Source: Cannabis sativa
Taxonomy: Eukaryota > Streptophyta > Magnoliopsida > Rosales > Cannabaceae
Assembly (NCBI RefSeq): GCF_029168945.1
Contig: NC_083603.1
Location: 13,330,001-13,394,000 of the forward strand
Direction of reading: 5' to 3'
Length of the DNA stretch: 64,000 nucleotides
Shown here: piece after piece, positions 52,781 to 64,000 of the stretch
Numbering within the stretch: position 1 is the stretch's first letter
Layout of the letters: each line of letters starts with the position of its first letter
Made by a program: the position numbers and the translations under genes
Notes under the pieces: generated by a model
What the model saw: only the letters and a program-made list of their open reading frames with translations
Database searches by the model: none
What the model was told of the DNA's origin: nothing

Positions 52781-54850
52781 TGTAACGCCCTAATGCTAAG
52801 GCACGCTACAGTGCTTTTTCAATTATTGTGCAATCTTTGCTAATCAAAGAAATTTCTCGAAAAACGTGTCAAATTAAAACTTTTGCTTTAAATACTAAAC
52901 TTTGTAATATAATTTAATATTTACAAATTCCGAGATCCCGTTTTCAAACTTTGTAAAATTTACTTTTCAAACTATACATTTCAAAATACATAATTTCCAG
53001 GTCGCACAGCGACTTTCAAAATTCAGCTCCCAGATGTCCCGAGACCGAACACTCTAGGTCGCGCTGCTTGACATGTACAATCTCACCCGAGCTCAGGTTC
53101 ATTCTTGTTCAGCCTTCGCCTTTCCTTTACCTACACATGGAAGCAGAAACTGTGAGTCAACGGACTCAGTAAGAAATGCATATAACATACCATATAATTT
53201 CAGACCTGTAAACAGGCGCCCATACACCTATTTACAGAGCTTAACAGATGAGCATGAACGTTCAACACTAGGGTACAACCACTATACCACATACACATCG
53301 TACCTCACTATACGAGTGTTGGTAGGGTTTACCCCGAACACTGAGTAACACTGAGTGATGTACCACACACCTTGGCATTTTCCCGTGCCCGTGTTGGTAT
53401 CACTGTTTCGTACTCACAACAACAGTAATCACTATATTAATGCACTCTATAACTTATTCATACAAGTGTTGGTAGTGCATAACATAATTCAAGCATGCAT
53501 ATACAAACACATATACACACATTCAGATAATCACATCATATATTATACACAGTTCTTACCTGTTTTCTGAATTTAAGTGTGCTGGCCGACCTGAAAGGAA
53601 ATCTCGTGCTAGATGGATGCCCTAATCACAAAATTTGTAACACAGATGAGTGACTCGCCAAATCACTTTTCGGGACTTAAACTTGAAACTAAAAGTTCCC
53701 CTATCGATAAACCTCATGGCAATACCCTAAATATCTCAAAATTGGGCAAAACTAGGGTTCTGAAAATTCCCCCAACAAGCGAGCAGGTTCCCAACCGAAA
53801 TCCGGATTCCGGGTCACCATCCGGTCGACCGAGTTGGTACAGTCCCCGAACCGAATTAGGTTACGTGGCTGGGACCCCAAAAATTTCCCCCATGACCTCA
53901 AATCTCAACCAAACTTTATCAAACTCTCCAGTACACCTATACAATGCATAAACAACCATTTCCAACCAATAATTCACAGAACAAACCAATAAATCTCAAG
54001 TTGCCATTAAAGCTCAAAGCTTGAGTTTCAAAACTCAAGCTTGCTTAAAACTAACATCAAGCATCAAAATCAACAACCAGAACCTTTAATCAATCAATAT
54101 TGAGCATAAAAACTGAACCCTAACCATTTCTAAACCTAACAGCCCCTAAAACCCAATTTCACATATTCAACCTAAACTTTAGATTCAAAAACTAGGCTAG
54201 GAGTTGCTAGAGCTTACCTTGGGTTTAATTTCTAGTTGAATTCCTTTCTGAAACTCAGAAACTCAGCAGCAAATCTCCCTTGTTTGCTTCAGCCGAAAAG
54301 AGGAAAAGAGAGGAAGGTGTATGTTGATTTTCTATTTTTCTTCTATTTTCTCTAAATGGGAAAAGCTTAAGGAAAAATCCATTTTCCCTTGCTGAATTTA
54401 ACTTGGCTAGGTGTCAACTAACCAAAAAGCCACCTATCTCCAATTTTTTTTCAAATGACAAAAATACCCTTAAAGTTATAACTTGGGTATTTCTAAAGCT
54501 AGGGGTAAAATGGTCAATTTCCATAACCCCGCTCAATCCCGATAATTTATTTTCTCTAAAATATTTCCCACTATGAAATAAGGTTCTAAACCTACCCATG
54601 TGGTCAATCTAGCCATCCATCGCATTTTCCGTTGTCGCCGAACAAAAATTACAAAAATAACATATTTCACATATAAGCTAAATAATACCCCTAGAGTTTA
54701 ATAAAATCTCCGGAATTGAGAAATTATAACTCTAATATTTATTTCTAAATATTGGGGTCCATAATTAAATTAATTCACAAATAATAATAGAATAATAAAA
54801 ATTAGTGCTAATTGCCTTTACTAATCCACATTACTAGAGCGGTCATTACA
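52781..54850 (-). repeat. TE-F 3' LTR
   Basis: 2,070 bp. Collinear with TE-B LTRs in reverse. The palindrome cluster (about 53780-53850) differs from that in the partner LTR (60745-60805), which carries CCGGTCGACCGG. Short frames inside repeat in all copies and are not genes. Confidence 0.92.
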
Positions 54851-54866
54851 ATTATCCCCCCATTAA
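54851..54866 (-). other. TE-F polypurine tract
   Basis: The minus strand reads TTAATGGGGGGATAAT at the LTR boundary. Confidence 0.85.
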
Positions 54867-57800
54867 TAGGATTTCGTCCCCGAAATCTAACCTGAACAGC
54901 TCTGGATGTTGAGTCCTCATATCTGACTCCAATTCCCAGGTGGCTTCTTCCACCTTACTGTTCCTCCAGAGCACCTTAACCAGTGCAATAGTCTTGTTCC
55001 GAAGAACTTTTTCCTTTCTATCCAAAATCTGAACAGGTTGCTCTTCATAGGATAAGCCTGGTTGTAGTTCAAGGGCTTCATAACTCAAGACATGAGTCGG
55101 GTCCGACACGTATTTCCTTAACATGGAAATGTGAAATACGTCATGAACAGCCGATAATGCTGGTGGTAAGGCTAGCCGATACGCTACCTGCCCGACCTTC
55201 TCAAGTATCTGAAATGGCCCAATGAACCTAGGGCTTAGCTTACCCTTCTTCCCGAAGCGCCTAATACCTTTCATTGGTGAAACCCGCATGAAAACATGTT
55301 CCCCTGCCTGAAATGTAACATCTCTGCGCTTCGGATCAGCATAACTTTTCTGCCTCCTTTGAGCAGCAAGCATCCGAGCCTTGATCTTATCAATAGCTTC
55401 ATTGGTCCTCTGTACTAACTCTGGACCCAAGTACTTCCTTTCTCCTGTCTCGTCCCAATGAATAGGAGAACGAAATTTTCTACCATATAACATCTCATAG
55501 GGAGCCATCCCTATTGTACTCTGGTAGCTGTTGTTGTAGGAGAATTCAATTAAAGGCAAGTACTTACTCCATGAACCCTCAAAGTCCATAACACAAGCTC
55601 GCAGTAAGTCTTCCAAAATTTGAATAGTTCTTTCTGACTGACCATCAGTCTGAGGGTGAAAGGCTGTGCTGAACTTTAATTTGGTACCCATAGCCTTCTG
55701 AAGACTCACCCAAAACTTTGATGTGAACTTTGGATCCCTATCTGACACAATAGATTTAGGGGCTCCATGGAGACGAACTATCTCCTTCACATACAATTCA
55801 GCGTACTGATCCACTGAATATGTAACTTTCACTAGTAGAAAGTGAGCTGACTTTGTAATTCTGTTCACAATAACCCATACTGAATCATACATGCCCGTAG
55901 TTCTAGGCAAACCAGTTACGAAGTCCATTGCAATGTCCTCCCACTTCCATTCTGGAAGGACTAAAGGTTGCAATAACCCTGCCGGCCTCTGATGTTCATC
56001 TTTAATTTGCTGGCAGGTTAAACACTTGGACACGTAGTCCACCACATCTCTTTTCATCCCATACCACCAGAAGTAGGGTTTCAAATCTTGATACATTTTG
56101 GTGGTTCCCGGATGCAACGAATAAGGCGTGGTGTGAGCTTCATCAAGTATCTCTTTCTTAAGCTCACCAACACTAGGAACACAAACTCGAGCTTTATATA
56201 ACAACATTCCACTGTTCAAGACTGAAAAGCCTCTAGGCCGACCAGCCATTACTTCGTCTCGAACCTTGACTAGCTCGGGATCTTCCAGCTGTGCCTTTCT
56301 GATTCTCTCCAACAGATCAGATTGGAGTGTTAGATTATGTAATTTCCCGACAACGAACTCAATCCCTGCACTAACCATTTCCGAGGCTAGTTGAGGGGCT
56401 ATCATAACCGTAGTACAAACTTGGCCGGGACCTTTTCTGCTTAAAGCATCGGCCACAACATTGGCTTTCCCGGGGTGATACAGTATTTCACAATCATAGT
56501 CTTTAACCAACTCCAACCACCTTCTCTGCCTCATATTCAGATCTTTCTGGGTGAAAAAGTATTTAAGACTCTTATGATCTGTATAAATTTCACACTTTTC
56601 ACCGTAAAGATAATGTCGCCATATCTTTAAAGCAAAAACCACAGCAGCGAGCTCTAAATCATGAGTTGGATAACGCTGCTCATAATCTTTCAATTGACGA
56701 GAGGCATAGGCTATGACTCTGTCAGCTTGCATCAGAACACATCCCAGACCCTGTCTGGATGCATCACAGTAAACCACAAATTTCTCTTGATCTGACGGCA
56801 AAGCTAACACCAGAGCTGTTATCAAACGTTGCTTCAACTCCTGAAAGCTTGTCTCACACTTATCTGACCACACAAATCTCTGATTTTTCTTGGTCAATTC
56901 GATTAGGGGCATAGAAAGTTTAGAGAATCCTTCGACAAAACGCCAATAATACCCTGCTAATCCAAGAAAACTTCAAACTTCCGTCACAGACTTGGGTCTC
57001 GGCCAGTTCTTCACTGATTCTACCTTGTTTGGATCAACCATAATTCAATTCTTTCCAACAATATGTCCCAGAAAGGACACCTCAGACAACCAGAACTCGC
57101 ACTTTTTGAACTTGGCATACAACTTGTGATCCCTAAGTCGCTGTAATACCATTCGAAGATGATGCTCGTGCTCCTCTTCTGACTGAGAGTATACAAGAAT
57201 GTCATTGATAAACACTATAATGCAGTTATCGAGGAAATCCTTGAATACCCTATTCATGAGATCCATAAAGGCCGCAGGAGCATTAGTCAATCCGAACGAC
57301 ATTACCAGAAACTCATAGTGCCCATATCTGGTTCTAAAAGCAGTCTTCGGTATGTCCTCCTCCGGAATTCTAAGTTGATGATAACCAGACCGTAAATCAA
57401 TCTTCGAAAACACTGTCTTTCCCTGAAGCTGATCGAACAGATCGTCGATTCTGGGTAACGGGTACTTGTTCTTAATTGTCAACTTATTAAGTTCCCGATA
57501 ATCGATACACATTCTGAGGGAACCATCCTTCTTTTTCACAAAGAGAACCGGAGCTCCCCAAGGCGATACACTGGGTCGAATAAACCCAATGTCGAGCATC
57601 CCCTGAAGTTGCGACTTAAGCTCCTTGAGTTCTGCTGGAGCCATCCTATATGGAGCTTTAGAAACAGGTTCGACTCCAGGTGCCAAATCAATTACAAAAT
57701 CAATCTCTCACTGTGGCAGCAATCCCGGCAACTCCTCGGGAAACACGTCAAGAAAATCTTTCACTACCCTGACTGCCTCAGGCCCAAATGTTTCAGGTCT

Positions 57801-58376
57801 GCTGGAGTCAAATACCACCGCTAGAAATCCTACACAACCATTGCATAGTAAATCTCTAGCCCTCAGCACAGAAATAACTGGGATCCGAGACCCCTGAACT
57901 GATCCAACATAAACAAATGGATCTTCACCTTCCGGCTGAAAAGTCACCATTTTACGCCTACAATCTATAATGGCCGAATACTTGGATAGAAAATCCATTC
58001 CCAGTATAATGTCAAACTCAGTTAATTTCAATTCTATGAGGTCAGTACTCAATTCCCTATCTTCGATCCTAATTGGCATAGACCTAATGCGCCTATTAGA
58101 GATAACCAATTCCCCGCTAGGCATTAGGGTTCCAAACCCTCTTTCTAAAATATCACAAGGCCTACCCAAAAGATCAATTACTCTTGTAGCTACACATGAG
58201 CGTGTAGCTCCCGAGTCAAATAATACTGTAAACAACAAGTTGTTGACGGGAAGCTGACCTGTCACAACAGAAGGACTGGCTGCAGCATCAGCTTTTTCAC
58301 TTCTGCTTTCGGCTCCTCTTTCTTTGCCTGGGGGCAATCTTTCTTGAAATGCCCCACCATGCCACACAGGAGGCAT
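54852..58376 (-). pseudogene. pol: TE-F Pol: protease to chromodomain-like tail, three in-frame stops
   Basis: All parts share one phase. 58376-57708: protease ([16 protein letters not shown]). 57686-57045: RT with KIDL and a catalytic FIND, since the IDD motif reads I-N-D in [10 protein letters not shown] (first Asp of the pair changed to Asn). 56912-54852: RNase H (Asp50), integrase (zinc region, then Asp330, Asp391, Glu427; V-N-R-I where relatives have V-D-R-F at 350) and the complete tail [18 protein letters not shown]. In-frame stops separate the parts: at 57708 (CGA to TGA), at 57045 (GGA to TGA) and near 56975 (CGA to TGA), inferred by comparison with TE-B. The altered RT active site alone should abolish activity. 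Confidence 0.9.
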
Positions 58377-59458
58377 GTCTTCCGGTTACACTCTTTCGGA
58401 TGATGTTTCTTGCACCGTGGACACTCAGGGTAAGAGTAACCCTGGCGTCCTCCTCTGCCTTGGTTCCCACGGAACCACTTACTTTGCCCCGAGCCACCAG
58501 AAGCTGGAACAACTTTTCTTTTCTGCTCAGTGGTGGAATCACCACCATCCCTACCATAAACAGGAGTAGGAACAGTGGGGGTTCCACCAACACTCGGAGT
58601 CACCCGGGGCTCCTGAAGGAATTTCACTGCACCCTCGGCTCTCAAAGCCTTTTCAACCATCTCTGGATATGTGGTTGCTTCAGTGGTAGTAATCACTAGA
58701 TCATGCCGAATCTTTGCACTCAAACCCGCCAAATATTTTTCTTTCTTACTGAAGTCGGTTGGGACAATCCCAACTGCAAGCTTGGCCAAACGGTCAAACT
58801 TTGTCGTATACTCTGTAACTGACATTCCCTCAGTTTGAACTAATTTAGTGAACTCTTTCCGCTTCGCACTGCGGACCGCTTCATTGTAATACTTGGAGTT
58901 AAACAACTCCTTGAATTCTTCCCAGGTCATCAGCGTGACGTCTCGAGTGAGGGTTATCAACTCCCACCACACGAGAGCGTCCTCCTGAAACTGAAAAGTG
59001 GCGCAGGTCACCCGGTCATTTCCAACCACTCCCATAAAATTGAGAATACGATCAATCACCGAAAGCCACTGCTCGACCTTCATCACATCAGGACCTCCCG
59101 GAAACACTGGAGGTGCCTGTTTTCGGAATCTTTCGTACAACGGCTCCATACGGTTGCTAACAACAGGTTGTTCTGCTTGCACCGCAGGAACTGCAACGGC
59201 CTGAACCACTTGAGGAGGCACGGCAAGAGGACCCTGCTGCCTCAATCTTTGAATCTCTTCATCTTGTTGGCAGATTCTATCTTGCATTTCAGCAAATCTT
59301 TGCTCCCAATCAGGAGGAGCTTGAGGTGGATTTACAAGGCGACCACCCTGAGCTCTGCCACGGCCACGGCCGCGACCACGAGGATTTTAAGGATTCCTCT
59401 GACCGCCTCCGGTCTCAACCATGCCACCCTGAATTCTTGTATTTCGTGGGGCGTCCAT
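58262..59458 (-). pseudogene. gag: TE-F Gag, early stop and frameshift into Pol
   Basis: Start at 59458 (MDAPRNTRIQGGMVETGG). TAA at 59387-59389 replaces a Gln codon (CAA in TE-B) after 23 codons. The remainder is open from 59287: coiled segment (MQDRICQQDEEIQRLRQQ), capsid (FQFQEDALVWWELI, EFKELFNSKYYNEAVRSAKR) and an intact zinc knuckle, [14 protein letters not shown], near 58340-58382. A deletion of about 31 bp relative to TE-B just after the knuckle (near 58295) shifts the phase, so Gag ends at 58262 instead of running on into Pol as in TE-B. Confidence 0.9.
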
Positions 59459-59737
59459 TTAATAGGACTTAGCCTGCGAATCCATAAGCCAGGCAGCTTA
59501 GACAGCGATCAAAACTTAACACCGCACTTAAAGACTTAAAGGCGACACACACACTTTCTTTCTTTCTTTCTTTTTTTATATAAATAATTAATTAAAATCT
59601 AATATGCTTCCTAACATGCTTTCACATTCATCTTTATTTAAAGTACTAAACAAATACGGGCTTACAGAACCGTGAACCGAGCTTTCTCTGATGAAGATTG
59701 TACATGTCTTAGCAAGCTTCGGTAGACAAACCTGGCG

Positions 59738-59749
59738 GCTCTGATACCA
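59738..59749 (-). other. TE-F primer-binding site
   Basis: Minus-strand TGGTATCAGAGC, four bases from the 5' LTR. The leader (59459-59737) contains a TTTC microsatellite near 59555-59575. Confidence 0.9.
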
Positions 59750-59753
59750 AAAT

Positions 59754-61816
59754 TGTAACGCCCTAATGCTAAGGCACGCTACAGTGCTTTTTCAATTATT
59801 GTGCAATCTTTGCTAATCAAAGAAATTTCTCGAAAACGTGTCAAATTAAAACTTTTGCTTTAAATACTAAACTTTGTAATATAATTTAATATTTACAAAT
59901 TCCGGGATCCCGTTTTCAAACTTTGTAAAATTTACTTTTCAAACTATACATTTCAAAATACATAATTTCCAGGTCGCACAGCGACTTTCAAAATTCAGCT
60001 CCCAGATGTCCCGAGACCGAACACTCCAGGTCGCGCTGCTTGACATGTACAATCTCACCCGAGCTCAGGTTCATTCTTGTTCATCCTTCGCCTTTCCTTT
60101 ACCTACACATGGAAGCAGAAACTGTGAGTCAACGGACTCAGTAAGAAATGCATATAACATACCATATAATTTCCGACCTGTAAACAGGCGCCCATACACC
60201 TATTTACAGAGCTTAACAGATGAGCATGAACGTTCAACACTAGGGTACAACCACTATACCACATACACATCGTACCTCACCATACGAGTGTTGGTAGGGT
60301 TTACCCTGAACACTGAGTAACACTGAGTGATGTACCACACACCTTGGCATTTTCCCGTGCCCGTGTTGGTATCACTGTTTCGTACTCACAACAACAGTAA
60401 TCACTATACCAATGCACTCTATAACTTATTCATACAAGTGTTGGTAGTGCATAACATAATTCAAGCATGCATATACAAACACATATACACACATTCAGAT
60501 AATCACATCATATATTATACACAGTTCTTACCTGTTTTCTGAATTCAAGTGTGCTGGCCGACCTGAACGGAAATCTCGTGCTAGATGGATGCCCTAATCA
60601 CAAAATTTGTAACACAGATGAGTGACTCGCCAAATCACTTTCCGGGACTTAAACTTGAAACTAAAAGTTCCCCTATCGATAAATCTCATGGCAATACCCT
60701 AAATATCTCAAAATTGGGCAAAACTAGGGTTCTGAAAATTCCTCCAACAGGCAGACCGGTTCCCAACCGGAAACTGGGTCACCATCCGGTCGACCGGTTG
60801 GTACAGGTCCCCACGTAACCGAATTAGGTTCGTGGCCGGGAACCCAAAAATTTCCCCCATGACCTCAAATCTCAACCAAACTTTATCAAACTCTCCAGTA
60901 CACCTATACAATGCATAAACAACCATTTACAACCAATAATTCACAGAACAAACCAATAAATCTCAAGTTGCCATTAAAGCTCAAAGCTTGAGTTTCGAAA
61001 CTCAAGCTTGCTTAAAACTAACATCAAGCATCAAAATCAACAACCAGAACCTTTAATCAATCAATATTGAGCATAAAACCTGAACCCTAACCATTTCTAA
61101 ACCTAACAGCCCCTAAAACCCAATTTCACATATTCAACCTAAACTTTAGATTCAAAAACTAGGCTAGGAGTTGCTAGAGCTTACCTTGGGTTTAATTTCT
61201 AGTTGAATTCCTTGCTGAAACTCAGGAACTCAGCAGCAAATCTCCCTTGTTTGCTTCAGCCGAAAGAGGAAAAGAGAGGAAGGTTTATGTTGATTTTCTA
61301 TTTTTCTTCTATTTTCTCTAAGTGGGAAAAGCTTTAGGAAAAATCCACTTTCCCTTGCTGAATTTAACTTGGCTAGGTGTCAACTAACCAAAAAGCCACC
61401 TATCTCCAATTTTTTTTCAAATGACAAAAATACCCTTAAAGTTATAACTTGGGTATTTTTAAAGCTAGGGGTAAAATGGTCAATTTCCATAACCCCGCTC
61501 AATCCCGATAATTTATTTTCTCTAAAATATTTCCCACTATGAAATAAGGTTCTAAACCTACCCATGTGGTCAATCTAGCCATCCATCGCATTTTCCGTTG
61601 TCGCCGAACAAAAATTACAAAAATAACATATTTCACATATAAGCTAAATAATACCCCTAGAGTTTAATAAAATCTCCGGAATTGAGAAATTATAACTCTA
61701 ATATTTATTTCTAAACATTGGGGTTCACAATTAAATTAATTCACAAATAATAATAAAATAATAAAAATTAGTGCTAATTGCCTTTACTAATCCACATTAC
61801 TAGAGCGGTCATTACA
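59754..61816 (-). repeat. TE-F 5' LTR
   Basis: 2,063 bp, partner of 52781-54850. Confidence 0.92.
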
Positions 61817-61821
61817 ATAGT
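61817..61821. repeat. TE-F right target site duplication (ATAGT)
   Basis: Exact match to 52776-52780. Confidence 0.9.
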
Positions 61822-62457
61822 TATCTTATTTTAAATTTAAATAAGGTCAAATTATTTAAAAAATTTAAATTTAAAATATTTAAAATCTGACCTTAAATTT
61901 AAAAATAAGATAAGATATAATCAAATTTAAAAATAAGATAGATTATTAAACTAATAAGATAGATACTAACTATTTTAAATTCAAATTACACTAATATCTT
62001 GAATTATATTTAAAAAATATTAAATTAATTCATAATGACAATTAGAATTGAATTAGGAATTGTAATAGTATAAATATAGAACTACACAAAAAATCGGAAG
62101 TTAATTCCATGAAAAAGCATGAAAAATCGAAGAAAAACGAAAAAATTGTGAGTTGTACGGACAGTTTTCGCGATCGCAGGAAAATTTCAGCACAACTCCG
62201 ATTTTTTCGAATCTTCAAAAAATCATAACTAATTCAAATTAAATCGAAATTGAGTTCTATAAAAAAGTAACTTGCTTAATTTTTTCCATACTATCCAATA
62301 AAAATAATTCCAGAAACAGATATTCAATTATTTTTAACGAAAATTCACAAACACCAATCTATCATCAAATAACACTCAATACAACATGATACCATCCAAA
62401 AGCAAACAAACAATCGTTTTAAAGTCCAAATTTCTTGCAAGTAAATCAATTACCATG
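61822..62457 (-). other. TE-D untranslated leader
   Basis: Sequence between the TE-D primer site and the TE-F insertion point. The proximal part (62060-62457) is of ordinary composition with AAAAATCGAAG-type words; the distal part is AT-rich like 50330-51960. No gene seen. Confidence 0.65.
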
Positions 62458-62469
62458 GCTCTGAGGCCA
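62458..62469 (-). other. TE-D primer-binding site (variant)
   Basis: The minus strand reads TGGCCTCAGAGC followed by CATGG, two bases inside the 5' LTR boundary. It differs from the usual TGGTATCAGAGC at two adjacent bases. Confidence 0.7.
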
Positions 62470-62471
62470 GT

Positions 62472-64000
62472 TGTTGAAAATTATTTCACCAGGATCTTAG
62501 ATCTACTCACAAGTATGTTGATTAACACCCTAAATATGAACTTTCTAAAACGATGAAATAAACACAGATAAAGTTTAGGAAACCTTACATTGGGTGCAGC
62601 GGAATATAATGACTCCTTCCGTTCAGATATCTAGCCCTTGATTTCTTTCTGTAGCAGAGCATTATCAATATCTGAACCTGGATCTCTTTCTCTGAATCTT
62701 TGATGCTGAAACTCCTTCTTGCTGAAAGTCTTTCTTCACGATCTTCCTCACTATGATTGAGGTATCACTTGTTGTGTGTGGGCACTACTATTACACTAAG
62801 AATTTCAAAATCTCAATGAGGAAGAGAGAGAGAGTGGGTTCGGCCAAAGATAGGGAGAGAGAAGGCTCAGTTTTTTCTGAATGAAAAAGTAGAAAATTTA
62901 AGTGTAATTTTTCTGAAGCCTTCACTATCTATTTATAGCATTCCATTAGGGTTAGGTTTGAATTATTTGGCATTAAAATAATGAAAATATCAGAGGGAAA
63001 AACCCTACAAAAGTGGCCGGCCCTACATAGTGGATTTGGGCCTCACTTTTTGTAATTTTGCAGTTTTATCTTTTCTGCATCTGATTTTCTCAAAAATGCC
63101 AATTTTCTCATTCAACCATTTAAATGCCAATTCTAACTATTTAATAACTATAAATAATTATTAAATAATATTGTCATTTATCATATTTATTAATTGAACC
63201 ATACAAAGTATCATAATTAACAAATATGCCCCTAAAACTCTTTCTTTACAATTTCGCCCTTACTTAGTGAAAAATTCACAAATAGACATAGTCTAATTTG
63301 AGAATTATAATTGATTAATCAAAACCAATTACATGAGTCTTACAAGCAATATTATCTCAACTAGTGCGGGGACCATGGGTCTATATAACCGAGCTTCCAA
63401 TAAGTAGATCAAGAATTTATTACTAAAATTCACTAACTTATTAATTCTTCGTTGAATCCACGCATAGAACTTAGAATTGCACTCTCAGTATATAGAATGC
63501 TCTATATGTTCCACCATATAGACACATCATTAGTTATCCATTGTTATAATCCTAATGTGATCAATGATCCTCTATATGAATGATCTACACTGTAAAGGGA
63601 TTAGATTACCGTAACACCCTACAATGTATTTATTCCTTAAAACACTTGACCCCGTATAAATGATATTTCAGCTTATGTGAAATGAGTACTCCACCATTTA
63701 TGTTCATTTGGTCAAGCTCGAAGGAGATCATCCTTTGCTTACTATTCGCCAGATAGAAGCTATAGATTCCATGTTTATGATAGCGCTCCCACTCAATTTC
63801 ACTACCGTGTTCCCAAAATGTACGTATCACCCTGACCTAAAAGTAGGCTTAACTAACAAATCAAAGAACACGAATAGCCTCCTGAGATTGAGCCTAATCA
63901 TAACAGGATTAAGATCATTTGATCTAGGATCAACTAGGCGATATTGACTGGAATAGATATTACGGTAAGTTTAATAAATCTAAGTCAAAGTTCAATATCG
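62472..64000 (-). repeat. TE-D 5' LTR (partial, continues beyond window)
   Basis: Collinear with 34925 to about 36455 with few differences. By comparison about 360 bp of this LTR and the right target duplication lie outside the window. Confidence 0.9.

Larger units (their letters stand above)
52781..61816 (-). mobile_element. TE-F: Ty3/gypsy chromovirus, same family as TE-B
   Basis: 9,036 bp on the minus strand inside TE-D, with perfect ATAGT target duplications. LTRs are at 52781-54850 (3') and 59754-61816 (5'), differing by roughly twenty scattered bases plus one rearranged palindrome cluster. The family is the same as TE-B: LTR tips are reverse complements of TGTAATGACC...GGGCGTTACA, and the proteins are near-identical. 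Gag and Pol are broken by several stops, most explained by C-to-T changes, and by a ~31-bp deletion. Confidence 0.93.
34925..64000 (-). mobile_element. TE-D: large copia element (Angela-like), runs past the window, host of TE-E and TE-F
   Basis: Minus-strand element. The 3' LTR is at 34925-36817, adjoining a purine tract (36818-36832); the 5' LTR begins at 62472, adjoining a primer site (62458-62469), and continues beyond 64000. Its own internal DNA is 36818-39261, 49538-52780 and 61822-62471 (about 6.3 kb), the rest being TE-E and TE-F. The interior is highly degenerate; only an integrase remnant is clear. TGTTGG...CCAACA ends, a 1.9-kb LTR and primer position resemble the Angela/BARE lineage (inference). 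Left flank CTTAC (34920-34924) should be duplicated to the right of the window. Confidence 0.85.

Noticed and set aside
53073..53570. Short plus-strand frames in TE-F LTRs (also 60006-60542)
   Set aside because: They are antisense to the element, duplicated only with the LTR, and look like low-constraint DNA.
1..64000. tRNA, rRNA, organelle insertions or an integrated pararetrovirus
   Set aside because: No cloverleaf-like or rRNA-like sequence was noticed apart from the 12-bp tRNA-complementary primer sites, and every reverse transcriptase seen belongs to a copia or gypsy element with LTRs.

Overview
This window looks like a repeat-rich block of a flowering-plant (eudicot-type) nuclear genome. 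It is AT-rich and dominated by plant-specific Ty1/copia and Ty3/gypsy LTR retrotransposon lineages. Primer-binding sites match the 3' end of plant initiator tRNA-Met, and I see no bacterial gene organisation, rRNA, tRNA or CRISPR. I cannot name the species from sequence alone.

Layout. (1) 1-7711: TE-A, a decayed plus-strand copia element (Tork/TNT1-like). Its 5' LTR is cut by the window edge and its 3' LTR is cut at 7711. A 1.9-kb solo LTR of another copia family (TE-D family) sits inside its reverse transcriptase (4233-6139). (2) 7712-17049: TE-B, a plus-strand gypsy chromovirus (Tekay/Del-like) in the order LTR-internal-LTR-start of a second internal region, then an abrupt breakpoint. (3) 17050-23852: the only stretch that is mostly not LTR retrotransposon. 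It has an unrecognised small gene (copy A, frameshifted), an AT-rich tract with a 429-bp tandem duplication, and a foldback MITE-like element. (4) 23751-34924: a second copy (B) of that gene segment, split by TE-C (23853-33250), a complete minus-strand Tekay-like element with 5-bp target duplications. The copy-B gene is an uninterrupted 234-codon reading frame. (5) 34925 to beyond 64000: TE-D, a large minus-strand copia element (Angela-like by LTR features). Its 3' LTR is at 34925-36817 and its 5' LTR runs off the window at 62472. Its degenerate interior carries two younger elements. TE-E (39262-49532) is a SIRE-like copia with a third, envelope-position reading frame. TE-F (52781-61816) is the same Tekay family as TE-B.

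Relative order of events can be read from the nesting. The A/B duplication predates TE-C and TE-D; TE-D predates TE-E and TE-F; TE-A predates its solo LTR and TE-B. LTR pairs of TE-B, TE-C, TE-E and TE-F are nearly identical, so those insertions look recent. Within each element the usual steps are represented: LTR promoter and ends, tRNA-primed minus strand, purine tract, Gag capsid, and Pol (protease, reverse transcriptase, RNase H, integrase). Most copies carry stops, frameshifts or lost catalytic residues. TE-C and TE-E are the most intact.

I did not find a convincing new biological system. The observations I rate highest are: a recurring change of CTG/CAG words to ACG/CG-type words between otherwise identical repeat copies (probably base-calling or assembly error at methylated CHG sites); the truncated tandem organisation of TE-B; the duplicated unknown gene with an empty-site/filled-site pair for TE-C; and short GC-rich palindrome clusters at an equivalent place in all the Tekay-type LTRs.
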